Position numbers and translations under genes: made by a program
Shown here: piece by piece, positions 35,795 to 46,215 of the stretch
Numbering within the stretch: the stretch's first letter is position 1
How the letters are laid out: the number at the start of each line of letters is the position of its first letter
Assembly: GCA_022478985.1 (NCBI GenBank)
Contig: JAKSZP010014517.1
Location: forward strand, 62,001 to 126,000
Direction: 5' to 3'
Source of the DNA: Massospora cicadina
Lineage: Eukaryota > Entomophthoromycota > Entomophthoromycetes > Entomophthorales > Entomophthoraceae
Length of the DNA stretch: 64,000 bases
Notes under the pieces: model-generated
Told to the model about the DNA's origin: nothing
The model's database searches: none
What the model saw: the letters and a program-made list of their open reading frames with translations, nothing else

Positions 35795-35811
35795 CCATGT
35801 GGTGAGCACCA
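35795..35811 (-). other. Element A primer-binding site
   Basis: On the minus strand TGGTGCTCACCACATGG lies 3 bp after the 5' LTR. E has TGGTGCTCACTACAGGGG and B TAGTGCTCACTACTTGGG at the same place, so the site is conserved across elements, as expected for one shared tRNA primer. The tRNA was not identified. Confidence 0.6.
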
Positions 35812-35814
35812 CTT

Positions 35815-36554
35815 TGTGGGTGTCCAGCTGTTTCTTCCACACTCTGGTGCTGATGGGTGCTGGATCCACAAAAGGGTTTAAGAAAATAAAAACCGGAAAG
35901 TTGTTTTTTTATAAGGTTGTTAGTGTGAAGTGGGTTAAAAAAATGGACTCTCTTAATATCTGACCAATCAGTATTTAAACCATATCAAAGGGTTGTAGGA
36001 AATTCAATGATAAATTTGGAACAGCTTGTTAACGTCTAAATAAGGAAATATGCAGATTAACCCTATCACAGCTCAGAAAAGTTAGGTTACTTTGGCCAAA
36101 CGACAGATTGAAAGGTATTTTGGGGCAGAATGTACCCATGTGGTAATTATTTGATATATTTTAAACAATCATCATTTGATAAAATAATTTCACTTTGGGG
36201 GACCTCTGCCACGCCTATAAAAGGGGGTGGTACCCGTTTAGGTGTTGTAATGTAGTAGATGTGGCAGGGTGATAACCATTTGATGGATGACCCAAAATAT
36301 GATGCATGGTCAGAAGGATCCAATCACTTGATTTTGAGTTAATTACCTGTTTAGTATTTGAAAAATTTGGTACCCCAAATCACGGGTTCCACTGAAGATT
36401 ACCCAGTTTCTTTTGGCCAATATCACCAATATTTTCTTTTAAATCAATATTTTTTTGAGATCAGACATGTAATTGGCTGATTGTATGGGTTGAATTGGGA
36501 CTATTTTTATCTAAAACATTCTTTTGCTAAAGTTGAGATGGCAAATGTCTGACA
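35815..36554 (-). repeat. Element A 5' LTR
   Basis: On the minus strand it starts TGTCAGAC at 36554 and ends CCCACA at 35815. It aligns with 19365-20114. A core promoter-like TTTTATAGG (minus strand, near 36220) precedes a purine-rich block and matches the plus-strand CCTTTATAGG of element B's LTRs. Confidence 0.75.
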
Positions 36555-36734
36555 GAAACTTCGCGTGGATGGTTCTACAAAAAAAATAACTAAGGGTACT
36601 GCAGTGGACTGAATCATCATTGGTTTGACTAGGGCACCTGAATTGCAGTTTTGCCACAATTATTCTGATTCAAGTGGCAACATCTCACTTGATGAGTAAA
36701 GGAACCTCATACAGACATCCTATGTAGGAGTGGC
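36555..36734. other. Non-retroelement flank between A and C
   Basis: The only sequence between elements A and C. Plus-strand translation gives a mostly open frame (LTRAPELQFCHNYSDSSGNI) with two stops, not recognised as a retroelement. Its last five bases, gtggc (36730-36734), pair with gtggt at 44707-44711 as the target duplication of C, so this segment was once continuous with 44707-45200. Confidence 0.5.
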
Positions 36735-37594
36735 TGTATGGAGAGTTTCTATAAATCTCCAATTTTAAGCATGGAGGTGCATAGTGCACAGGGCCAATGC
36801 CAGGAAACTAGTTGTGAGTAGTAAAGTTACTAGAGCCCAGCAGAGAGTGCTTGAGCAGTATTAACATAGGTCGAGGATAGCTATCATTATGGGTAATAGT
36901 CAAAATGGAAAAAAGAGGTGCTTGGAGTGGTAGGTTACAGGTGCCCCAGGTTGGAGGGATCCTGGGCGGCCCAACAGTGCACTGGCGGATAGAGTTATTG
37001 TAGTTTTAATTAAATGGTTAACGTTATGCAAGACCTCCATGAAGAGGTCTGTTCACAGGATAGACCAAGATAGCATAAGTGAAACAGTGTACTGGTGAAG
37101 GTTTTATTTAAGGGGGAAGTCGACCAACGGGAGAAATTGGTCTTGACATGAGGAATTTAAGTGATTTTAGAAAAACAATCAATTGAAGGAAGAGGGTCTA
37201 AGCTGAGATGCACCAATAGGTGCACACTTTCATTGGGCATTACACTATACTTGGTAATCTACTAAACTTAGGTAATTGATTGTAGAAGCAGCCAACCAAA
37301 GCTGAAGTTTTTCAAAAACTGAATCGGTTTCAAGACCCTACTCACCTAAAAACTGAAGCAAACCATCTTTGTTTACTGTAAAGCTAGTTCATTTTAATGC
37401 ACCTGCTGTTATACAGGGCTGAACTTCTCTTGCATCCTTATGACCAACCTGGGCATACTTCTCCTTAACCCAGCGTTGCACTATGTTATTTTTGAGGTCA
37501 GGGAGGCCTGCCAAATTCACCTTCTTGGCCTCCTGACATGCTGCTTTATCTTTAACGTTGGTACCAATTATGGTGTCATTTTCCAACCATGACA
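36735..37594 (-). repeat. Element C 3' LTR, with end of pol frame inside
   Basis: 860 bp. It begins (minus) TGTCATGGTTGG at 37594 and ends at tgtatgg (plus 36735). The pol ORF enters it and stops at 37389, so the first ~205 bp of the LTR are protein-coding in this position. The same frame is open in the 5' LTR (44706-44502). Confidence 0.85.
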
Positions 37595-38131
37595 TTACCC
37601 TCTCCGCCTTTGGGGCTCCACCCCCTCCAGGGGCTTGCGCCAAGGAAAAGTTCTTGTGGGTTGGGGTCAACTTCATTGTGGCAACGGTTTGGTTTGTCTG
37701 AGATCTGGCCGCCTGGGGAAAACGCTTATGGAAAGCATTACCCAGGTCCTGGGCATGTGCACAGTCGCGCACTGGTACCCAACTGTTCTCCACTGCGTCA
37801 AATCCCTTCCAAGATACCAGGTACTCAAGTCTTCTCTTTACTCTGCTGGAGGCTACTATTCCTCCACTTTCCACTCTGGAGCCTTATCCATGAGATAAGC
37901 CTTAGGAGTCTCTGGTGAAGAGCTCTCAAAAAACTTCAATTTGCTCTCAGAAAAGGCAGAAAAGATCTGAAGCGAAGAGGGAAGATCCAACTGGTATGAG
38001 GCATAGCCCACCTTTCTAACAACTCGGTAAGGGCCAATCCTCTTTAGCCCTAGTTTTTTGCATGGCTTCTTGATAGGGATATTATGAGCATCAAGCATCA
38101 TGAGATCCCCTTCTTTGTACGCTGGACCCAC
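37389..38131 (-). pseudogene. Element C GPY module, chromodomain and C-terminal tail
   Basis: 38131-37856 carries the integrase GPY/F module (KRIGPYRVVRKVGYASYQLD, then LPSSLQIFSAFSESKLK). 37874-37389 continues with a chromodomain (VKRRLEYLVSWKGFDAVENS, then WVPVRDCAHAQDLGNAFHKR) and a 100-residue tail ending at a stop inside the 3' LTR. The chromodomain aromatic and W-K-G residues are present. The two ORFs overlap with a frameshift near 37870. D carries a homologous tail (KNVSLTQITGGGAP) but ends before its LTR. Confidence 0.85.
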
Positions 38132-38156
38132 TCATTGCTTACCATCAGCGTTCTCC

Positions 38157-38612
38157 TTATATACTTGCATTGCCGCCTCCAAACTCGTGGAAACCCCCTG
38201 GTGTACTTTTTTTAGTCTTGGCAAAGTCCACCACCGCTTCAACTTTAGACCCACAGCTGGGCTCCATGTTAAAGGCTAAATTAAACCCATGGTTGGAAAA
38301 AAATGGTGAACAAATGATCGAAGGCTGCAAAGTATTTTTGTAGCTAAACTGGGCTATAGGAAGGTGAGGAACCCAATCTAAATGATCTGCGGCAGTGTAA
38401 CACCGCAGAAACTGTTCTAAGCACTGGTTCACTCGTTCATTCTGCCCATCTGATTGGGGGTGATAGGCAGTTGAACGGCAGGGGCGAATCTAAGGAGTTT
38501 TACACAACAACGTCTCAAAAGATGGAGGTAAACTGGGGTCCCCAATCCCTAATAATTTCTTGGGGTACCCCATGAAGCTCAAACACATGATTAACGAAAA
38601 ACCTGGCCATCT
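38157..38612 (-). pseudogene. Element C integrase core, distal part
   Basis: 38432-38157 reads MNQCLEQFLRCYTAADHLDW, LPIAQFSYKNTLQPS, the region just after the catalytic glutamate. The HPQ-DG-ER block near 38470 and the second-aspartate region near 38560 are readable in shifted frames. The core's first half lies beyond LINE L5 at 40295-40460. Confidence 0.75.
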
Positions 38613-38629
38613 CAGCCGCGGTTATTGTT

Positions 38630-40277
38630 TTAAATTTTAAATTTTAAATTTATTGTGGGGAAGGCTGACCATGGGATGGACACTTCCGAATATGACTCAG
38701 ATGAGACAAAACTTAGTACCAGGGGAGGCACCCCAGAGAAGCGATGCTATCTCTTGTTGCCAGCGGGAACGCCTCTTATGGGGAGGGAACGTGTAGGGGT
38801 CGTAACCCACTATTGAGCACGTGTGGAGGAAGGGGTCTGATTTGATGAACCAGACTGGGAACCAGGAGGAGACCAGCTGTCAGCAACGCGGTGGGAGATA
38901 TCCAAACATCCATGCTTGAAAGTGGTCCACCAAATGAGACCAGAATCTGTGGACAGCTTCAGGGAGGGTGGGGATGGAGCCAGCGATGGCATCCAAGACG
39001 ATCGTGTGGATAGTCCACATGGCGATTGCAACCACCAGAGCACAGAGGGAGGGTGGAAGGGGGAGGCCATTGATGAAGCAAACATATCTCTTGACAGACT
39101 GAAGGGATGCGTTTGATCCTGGCCTAGCAGACATTGGACTTCGCGCCATATCACTTTAGAGGTGGGGCACTTCTCCAGGCGGTGAAACAGCGTTCCATAC
39201 TGGCCACACACGACACAGGATGAGTGTAAAGCGTTAGAGCGCTCAGCTGTACGATACACCCACCTCAGGCAGCGCCACACATGGGAGAGGACTTGAGGCT
39301 GCAACAGAGGATGGTGTGCGTATTTCCAGATAGTCTTTTGGGTCTCAGTGGAATAAGGGATGTCCATCATGTCCAGGTAGTCCACCCTGGATAGGACTTG
39401 GGGTCGAATGGGGATCACGCCATCATGGATAGGTAGCCCCTGTACCTCTTGTGTGAACTGAGGAGAGGGGCGGCCTCTTCGGGTTGTATGTCCACTAATA
39501 CGAATTCTCCACTCTTCGCTTCGCATGGAGAGTAGGATTCGTTTGTAGTGGGTTTATTCCCGTGAGGACCTGTGGCCGATGTGTGTGATGCGGATATTTC
39601 ATCAGGGAGTGGGGGTTTGATGTATTTTTGAGGCCCAAGGCTTGGGAGAAGTTGGAGCGGGCCGCGCGGGACCAGTGTTGGGATGGGAGTGTAGGAGCAG
39701 TGACGGCCGCGATCCAGGTGCCCAGGATCTTGACGGCATGGGCTTTGAAGTCAAGCAGGCCCATGCCACCATGATGATGAGGGCCAAACATGACCTCTAG
39801 CTGTACTGGTGGAGGGCGGCCTGACCAAAGTTATCCTTGCAGCAAAGCATACAGGGTTTTGAAGAAGCTTGGGGAGAAGGGGATGGCGTGGGCTCCGAAC
39901 CAGACTTTGGATAGGAGCATAGAGTTGGCAAGAACAACCCTGCCAGTGAGGGTAGTAGGGTGGGCTCTGAGAGAGGCAATTCGCTTCGTCACGTTGTCCA
40001 GTATACGGCACTCCATTACTGCTGACGCGTATCCGCCTGCCTCCATCCACACACCCAGATGGCTTACCAGTCCTATGGTAGGACGTGGCACAAAGGGGAG
40101 CACCAGTGGAGCGGTGTGTGTTGAGTTAGTAAGGCGTGGACGTGGGCGAGCAGATGGGCTGGGTTGAGAACTACTTGCTGGGGCCCAGCAGTTCTGAAAC
40201 TGACCAAGGAGGATGATTTCGGTTTTGGAGGCGTTCAGTGCCGCATTGCTTACCCGGGAATATTTCTGGATGAGGGC
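38630..40277 (-). mobile_element. LINE copy L5, 5'-truncated, inside element C integrase
   Basis: Only the 3' 1.65 kb of the LINE is present: part of RT and the C-terminal domains. The target-site duplication cagccgcggttattgtt is perfect over 17 bp (38613-38629 and 40278-40294). The 3' tail is an A-rich simple repeat (aattttaaatttt). The sequence is very close to L3, and 5' truncation is typical of incomplete reverse transcription. Confidence 0.95.
38810..40270 (-). pseudogene. LINE L5 ORF2 C-terminal part
   Basis: 40103-39831 (VRHLGVWMEAGG-like start region) and 39791-39495, then 39526-38810 with the zinc motif CVVCGQYGTLFHRLEKC, and the tail in 39149-38880 (HLVDHFQAWMFGYLPPR). The frame break between the zinc segment and the tail lies at the same place as in L3. 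RT catalytic motifs are not included in the copied part. Confidence 0.85.
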
Positions 40278-40730
40278 CAGCCGCGGTTATTGTTGTTCTT
40301 CAAGAAATAAAGTGGGCGAACTTTTTAAAATGGTCCACCAACACCATGATGGCATCCAAACCATCAGAAACAGGTAGTTTCACAATGAAATCCACCAATA
40401 GGGAAGTCCAGGGCCCTTCAGCCTTCTTAACCGTTACTAAAAACCCCGCTAATGTTGTCAATTTGTTTTCATTTAATTGCAGATCAGGAACTCTTTACAA
40501 TACCATCTTATCTGAGCAGGTAAGGCTTTCCAATTATAGGTGCGTAAAATTAAATCCAGGGTCTTTGCTTTCCCAGGATGACCAACGTTGATTCCATCAT
40601 GATGTTCCTGGATGATTTCCAGGCAAAGTGGTCCAGCAGGAACCCATAGGCGCTCCTGGAAACACACCCTCTCTTTACATGATAACCCCTGGTTAGATCT
40701 TCCTGATTCAGCGCGCTCTTAGCAAGTACC
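40278..40730 (-). pseudogene. Element C integrase zinc finger and first core half
   Basis: 40667-40473 shows the H2C2 region (HHDGINVGHPGKAKTLDLIL, then WYCKEFLICN with the cysteine pair C-X4-C in this frame; usual C-X2-C). The stretch to 40295 holds the first catalytic-aspartate region (VDFIVKLPVSDG-like on the minus strand) and the VLVDHF block. LINE L5 breaks the core here. Confidence 0.7.
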
Positions 40731-40896
40731 ATAGTATATTAGGATGATAATGGCTGTGAAAGGAAAACTTTCTGAACATAAAGTATTTCTCCGCATTTTT
40801 CAGAGGTGCAAGTGCTGGCCTGTTGGCCGTGGAAGAGGGAAGTTGAGATGTAATCTTACCCAGCGGAATCATCAAATGGGTTTTATGAACCTCTAC

Positions 40897-41334
40897 CTAG
40901 TTTGGATCAGGAGCTAAATCAGGGTTGCGGCTCAAAGCATCCGCCAAACCATTCACCTTGCCCTTGGTGAACTCATAAGAAAATTCATATTGGACAAGGG
41001 TCTCATGCCAACGGGTCTGCCGTGGAGTTAAGACATGAGGAGCGCAGTAGTACAGTAAGGCACAGTGATCTGTATGTACACGGAAAGGTCGGGAAGAGCC
41101 ATGCAAGTGATGATGCTAATAAGTTAGCGCCTCAACCACTACTAGTAACTTTTTGTCATAAACAGCGTAGTTTAACTTGGGCAAAGACATTTTCCTAGAA
41201 AAATATCCTACTGGGTGCTCTATCCCATCTTCACCTACTTGTAATAAGGTAGCCGCTATGGTGAAGTTGGAGGCATCAGTAGACACAATAAATTCCTTTG
41301 AAGAATCAATATGGTGAAGGATGGATGTGGACAA
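40897..41334 (-). pseudogene. Element C RNase H
   Basis: 41334-41116 has FIVSTDASNFTIAATLLQ, GIEHPVGYFSRKMS and LNYAVYDKKLLVVVEAL. 41106-40897 has VHTDHCALLYYC and PRQTRWHETLVQYEFSYEFT, then ADALSRNPD. Catalytic D (TDAS), E-to-K change at YDKKLL (usual YDKELL) and D (TDH) can be seen. The E-to-K change would abolish activity. Confidence 0.8.
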
Positions 41335-41352
41335 CAGGGTGCACTTTACTGC

Positions 41353-42618
41353 TTAAAAAGCATCCTCCCAAACGGGGACCACTGAAGCACTTTTGCACCA
41401 CTGGCCTTTATACAAATGCGCTGCCACCTCAGAAAAATTGGGCGTGAACTTCTTGAGAAACGTACACGTCCCCAAAAAACTCCTCAATTCTTTGACTAAA
41501 GTGGGGGTGGGCCACTCACGAATCGCCTTCTCCTTGTCCAGAGTTATCATATATCCTTGGTCAGACTTGAAGTTGCCCAAAAAAGTGACCTGGGGCTTTT
41601 AATAATTCACATTTGCTGATCTTCAGCGTAAGGCAGGCTGCCTTTAACCTCTCCACCACTTTCCAAAGGTGTACTGCATGGGACTCATGATCAGTGGAAA
41701 ACACCAGAATATCATTGTTGGGATTTCACCAAATTTGCATATCTCCAAAAAATCCCTTCCTCAATTCCCCTGACATCATTGAAAAGAGTGAGCAATCTAT
41801 CACAATCTATCAAAGTTAGTGATCAATTGGATTCCAATCAACTGATTGAAGATTCGATCACGCAGAGATTAATTCACCCTGATAGATTATGAACCATAAA
41901 AAAGCCTATAAATATTTCCTCTTTTCAAAAATTAAAATTAGGTCGAGTTTAACCTGTATTTTCTTATTTACTTAATTGCATTTTTGGAGAATCCGCCCAG
42001 TGTAACTTTAAGATACAACCTGCCCCATTGGAAGTGTAATTCAAAAATTCCATAATCATCCATGTAGTCAGCCACGCATACCCCCCAGCAGGTCCCTCAA
42101 AGCTGCATCAATGTGGCTTTGAAAGATAACAGGGGCATTCTTAAGCCAAACTAGCATGACTTAAAACTATAAAATTCCTTGTCTAATACTGTATGCATTT
42201 AACCACTCCTGACCCTTATTAGTCCAGATATGATTAAATGAATTTTAGACAATCCAGTTTGGAATCTTTAGCCTTCTCTACATAGGGCGCAATCTGAGAA
42301 TCCAAAGGGATAGGATGGAGGTTTATTAGAGTAACATTGTTTAGGTTCCCATAATCTATGCAAGGTCATAAAGTTCCATCAGTTTTTTTTTTAAAAATAA
42401 GAGCGGGGAGCATACAGGGGAGGTACACTGATAAAACGCACTTTAGCTAACTGCTCCATAACCACATCTAATGCCGCTACCTCACATACAGTTAAAGGGT
42501 AAATGGGAGAAGATATATGCACCAGATCAACAGTGATCTTGAACTCGCAATCAAACTCTGAATGGTCGGGTAGTGCATTAGCTGAAGCCGCATCAAACAA
42601 AGATTCCAACCCCTTCAA
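41353..42618 (-). pseudogene. Element C reverse transcriptase
   Basis: 42618-42391 is the RT entry (ALPDHSEFDCEFKITVDLVH, then SPIYPLTVCEVAALDVVMEQ). The palm lies in decayed frames 42390-41600. 41580-41353 is the connection (IREWPTPTLVKELRSFLGTC). The YxDD box region, near 41700, reads as FSTDHE-type sequence without a clean DD pair. Confidence 0.75.
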
Positions 42619-43845
42619 CAGGAAGGTAAGGGAACCTCCTCAGAGGAATTTAGCAACGGGGAAAGACTGAGAGGGTAAATATTGTGCCAGTAGGGCAAAT
42701 GCTCCTGATAGTAGGCTTCAGCCAAAGTAACCACCAACCTGTGACCATTCTTCAAAGATAAGGATAGGGTATTTTCTTTCAAGTTAGTTCTGACGTCAAC
42801 CTTTAGCCACCACTCTATACCCACATTGATGGGGCACAAACGATGCTTTATATCTTGGAAGTGTTGGACAAATGAAATATACCAAATTGATAGTCCACTA
42901 ACCCCATGATTTTCAGCGTGGGTATACCTTGAGAAGCCCCTCCTCTAACCATACCACCTAGCACGTAACTCAGCTCAATGTAATCAGCTAGATTTTGGTC
43001 CATAAAATTCTCATAGGCTCCATTACCCACCAAAATAGTAGTGCTGATTTCCCCTAAGGGATAAAAGGGTAGCAGTTAGTAGAAAATACTCCGAATGATC
43101 TTTATTTAAGGCAGAAAATGACAACACTTTACCACCAAACGCTTCTCCAAGGTCTACCATTCCCCTAAAGTATGTTTTTGAATCAAAGAATGGGGAAGGA
43201 TAATTGGCCACCCTTACTGCTGAGGCCACATATCCCACCATATTTTCTGCAGGTGCATAAACATTTTCATATTTTAAAGATTAATTTCATTTCCACCTCC
43301 TGAGTTCTGCAGATCATGGTAGGGGACAATAGAGATTCTCAGGCTTAATTTAATATACTGGAACGGCATTTTCATTAAAGTCATAAGATAAGAGACCTCA
43401 CTCAGTAGTATATGGGGTAACATTATTATAAAAATGTTTTGAGTCAAGAACGACTCTATGCCTTCCTTTGACTATGGGTTGCATGACATTATCCAAGGCC
43501 AACACCACCAGGCCCTTCATCAATGATCCCGCCTGCATCGTTTAAATGTGGTGCCAAGAAAAACAATTATTTGGTGTTAATTTTATTAAATTTGGTAGAA
43601 AACAGGAATCATGACTCATGTATCACAAAGCATCCGTATCCACCAGGTATGGGAAAGAAGGGTGAGTACTTTCCAGTTGGAGATAGCAAGTATAACGCCA
43701 TAATGCTCCAAACCTCAGCAAAATGCAAACCCAGGGTGTGCCCCAGTGTGGCTGTGGCCACCCACTGATGTACACCATGTGCACTTTGTGAAAGTCCCAC
43801 ATGAAAAAAGTTCATGCATGTAAGCAAAAGAGGTTGGTTGACTAA
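42619..43845 (-). pseudogene. Element C gag/protease remnant
   Basis: 43033-42848 contains NGAYENFMDQNLADYIEL, which matches the chromovirus protease context (usual DSGATSNFID): the catalytic D of D-S-G has become N. 43241-43023 lies just upstream. The 5' end (43884-43609) is gag by position only, and no knuckle is seen. The leader after the LTR (ttagtcaaccaacc on the minus strand) lacks a TGG primer-binding start. Confidence 0.55.
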
Positions 43846-44706
43846 TGTAAGGAGAGTCTCTATAACTCTCCCACAGCCAAGCATGGATGTGCATGATGCA
43901 CAGGGCCAATGCCAGGAAACTAGTAGTGAGTAGTAAAGTTACAAGAGCCCAGCAGAGAGTGCTTGAGAAGTAGTAACATAGGTCGAGGATAGCTATCCTT
44001 ATGGGTAATAGTCAAAATGGAAACAAGCGGTGCTTGGAGTGGTAGAGTACAGGTGCCCCCAGGTTGGAGAGAGCCTGGGCGGCTCAACAATGCACTGGCG
44101 GATAGAGTTATTGTAGTTTTAATTAAATGGTTAACGTTATGCAAGACCTCCATGAAGAGGTCTGTGCACAGGATAGACCAAGATAGCATAAGTGAAACAG
44201 TGTACTGGTGAAGGTTTTATTTAAGGGGGAAGTCGACCAACGGGAGAAATTGGTCTTGACATGAGGAATTTAAGTGATTTTAGAAAAACAATCAATTGAA
44301 GGAAGCGGGTCTAAGCTGAGATGCACCAATAGGTGCACACTTTCATTGGGCATTACACTATACTTGGTAATCTACTAAACTTAGGTAATTGATTGTAGAA
44401 GCAGCCAATTAAAGCTGAAGTTTTTCAAAAACTGAATCGGTTTCAAGACCCTACTCACCTAAAAACTGAAGCAAACCATCTTTGTTTACTGTAAAGCTAG
44501 TTCATTTTAATGCACCTGCTGTTATACAGGGCTGAACTTCTCTTGCATCCTTATGACCAACCTGGGCATACTTCGCCTTAACCCAGCGTTGCACTATGTT
44601 ATTTTTGAGGTCAGGGAGGCCTGCCAAATTCACCTTCTTGGCCTCCTGACATGCTGCTTTATCTTCAACGTTGGTCCCAATTATAAAGTCATTTCCCAAC
44701 CATGAC
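43846..44706 (-). repeat. Element C 5' LTR
   Basis: 861 bp, matching 36735-37594. The first ~205 bp (44706-44502 on the minus strand) keep the same open frame as the pol tail in the 3' LTR, with 5 differences in about 66 residues. Confidence 0.88.
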
Positions 44707-45200
44707 AGTGGTCCCAAGTGGTTGAGCATGTTCAGGATGCCCATCCTTCCCACACCTGATTGCTCTGGTGCCCATTTGGACTTGTGGTGTTTGGCGATTG
44801 AGGCTTTAATATGGAAGGAAATGTTTCATAGATTTGATGATTTTACCAAATTTGAGATCAGTTTAGGAGAGGGTTTCAACACATCTATCCCACTTTGATT
44901 TTTTTTACTGAGACCTCAATGCAGATTTTTCTGATCTGACACACTAATTTTTGGTTTGTCAACACAGGGATGGGCGGCGGAACTTTCAGATTGTAAGCCA
45001 TAATTCACCACTTGTCCACCACATGAGTGAGATCGCCCTGGGGACAAGGGTGGTGGCCAGCCTATTTGGACCAATCTTAGAAAAGAAAGTGAATTCTACC
45101 CAGTCCAAACGCAAGGGGTGCTCCCTGGACTTAAAACTAGTCTTGAAAGATGGTTACTCCCTACCCCCAGAAAGCTTGAGGCCATATGTGAATGCCTACA
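44707..45200 (+). pseudogene. Unidentified coding remnant right of element C
   Basis: Two convincing frames. 44707-44898 reads MFRMPILPTPDCSGAHLDLW and onward to FHRFDDFTKFEISLGEGFN. 44970-45200 reads NFQIVSHNSPLVHHMSEIAL and KGCSLDLKLVLKDGYSLPPE. Between them lies an AT-rich run ending ctgacacactaatttt...caacacag, which looks like the branch point and acceptor of a short intron. The left continuation would be 36555-36734 through the gtggY duplication. It may be an exon of a host gene or an unknown transposon. It is cut on the right by element B. Confidence 0.45.
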
Positions 45201-45899
45201 TGTCAGACAATTACAAGCCTGATGTTGTATAAAGAGTAATTTGGGCTTTGATTTAGGTGAAATTGTATAAAAGACCCTGGCTAATTCTTTATGGAACCCT
45301 TCTAATTGGGGCAAAACATTTAATACTAATAAAACTTGGCTGATTAGCTAAGTTTAGGTAGTCATAATATTCCGACTAATCAGCAGGATCCAGGGTGATC
45401 TTTTGAGGCCCCTCCATGCCTTATCACATCTAGTTCAGAACCAACACCTAAGTGGGGACCACCCCTTTATAGGCATGGCGGAGGTCCTCCAAGGTGAAAT
45501 AATTTTAACTAATGGGGATTGGCTGAAATAATTAATTCATTACCCCATGGGTACATCTGGCTGAAAATTAACTCCCCATCTGTCATTTATGAAAAGGGAA
45601 GCGAGTTTTTTGTGCTTTGATAGGCTGACTTCCATATTTCCTTATTTGGATGGTAACAACCTGGTCCAAACTTACCAATGAATATCCTTTGACCCTCGAT
45701 ACCATTTTAAATACTGACCAGTCAGATATTGAGTGGGTTCATTTTTCATATCCCCCGCTGAAGCACATGAAATAAAAAAACCCAACTTTCCAATTTTAAA
45801 GTTTATTATTTTAATTAATTGATTCTGTGGTACAATCCCCCATCTGTTGGAGTTTAGCCTAATTAGCACCTGCAAGCGAAAAGCTCCTAAAATACAACA
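45201..45899 (+). repeat. Element B 5' LTR (699 bp)
   Basis: It starts TGTCAGAC and ends atacaaca, just before the primer-binding site. A CCTTTATAGG core promoter-like site lies near 45470. It is homologous to 51013-51713 and to the LTRs of element A in inverse orientation. Confidence 0.8.
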
Positions 45900-45901
45900 A
45901 T

Positions 45902-45919
45902 TAGTGCTCACTACTTGGG
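45902..45919 (+). other. Element B primer-binding site
   Basis: TAGTGCTCACTACTTGGG, 2 bp after the LTR. It shares TGCTCACTAC with E and TGCTCAC with A, and differs from them by A for G at position 2. Confidence 0.55.
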
Positions 45920-46215
45920 TCCCAGTATACCACAAAAATTCCTGTTTAAGATGACAACTATTCCAGAACCAAGGCTAGCCGCTTTAAAGCAACAACTAGC
46001 CAGTGCTTTGTCTCACCTCAAAAGGCTTGATTAGCACTCAATACAAGGCCCTTATGGGGCCTTCCCTGGTATTCATAAACCCATTTTAGGGATAAGTTTA
46101 CACTGGGTGAAGAGATTTTGCTTCTTTCCTCTTTATGTATGAAGCTGCTATGGAAGGGGCAACGGATCACCTTAAAATTTAGTACCTCCTTACCTTCTTG
46201 AGTCATTGTGCTCAA

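Larger units (their letters stand above)
19365..36554 (-). mobile_element. Ty3/gypsy element A (non-chromodomain), split by LINEs
   Basis: LTRs at 19365-20114 and 35815-36554, both starting TGTCAGAC on the minus strand. In between, on the minus strand, lie gag (35400-34150), protease (34110-33770), then LINE L2/L3 (23208-33760), RT (22910-22030), RNase H (22008-21401) and integrase (21263-20140). Without the LINEs the element is about 6.6 kb. It shares LTR start, PPT, primer-binding site and protein sequence with element B, so the two are one family. All frames are broken. Confidence 0.85.
36735..44706 (-). mobile_element. Ty3/gypsy chromodomain element C, complete but decayed
   Basis: LTRs 36735-37594 and 43846-44706 (TGTCATGG...TTACA on the minus strand), with the 5-bp target duplication gtggc/gtggt. 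Minus-strand order from the right: gag/protease remnant, RT, RNase H, integrase (interrupted by LINE L5 at 38630-40277), GPY module and chromodomain. Its pol frame runs on into the 3' LTR. The LTRs look about 95% identical overall, with most differences in the outermost ~250 bp of the right-to-left end. Confidence 0.88.

Noticed and set aside
38630..38655. (aattttaa)n as an independent tandem repeat
   Set aside because: It is the A-rich 3' tail of LINE L5, adjoining the target duplication.
44951..45232. This frame as the N-terminus of D's reverse transcriptase
   Set aside because: A loose resemblance (SLDLKLVLKDG...PPESL) to the RT entry of chromoviruses is not supported by flanking motifs, and it does not continue after element B.
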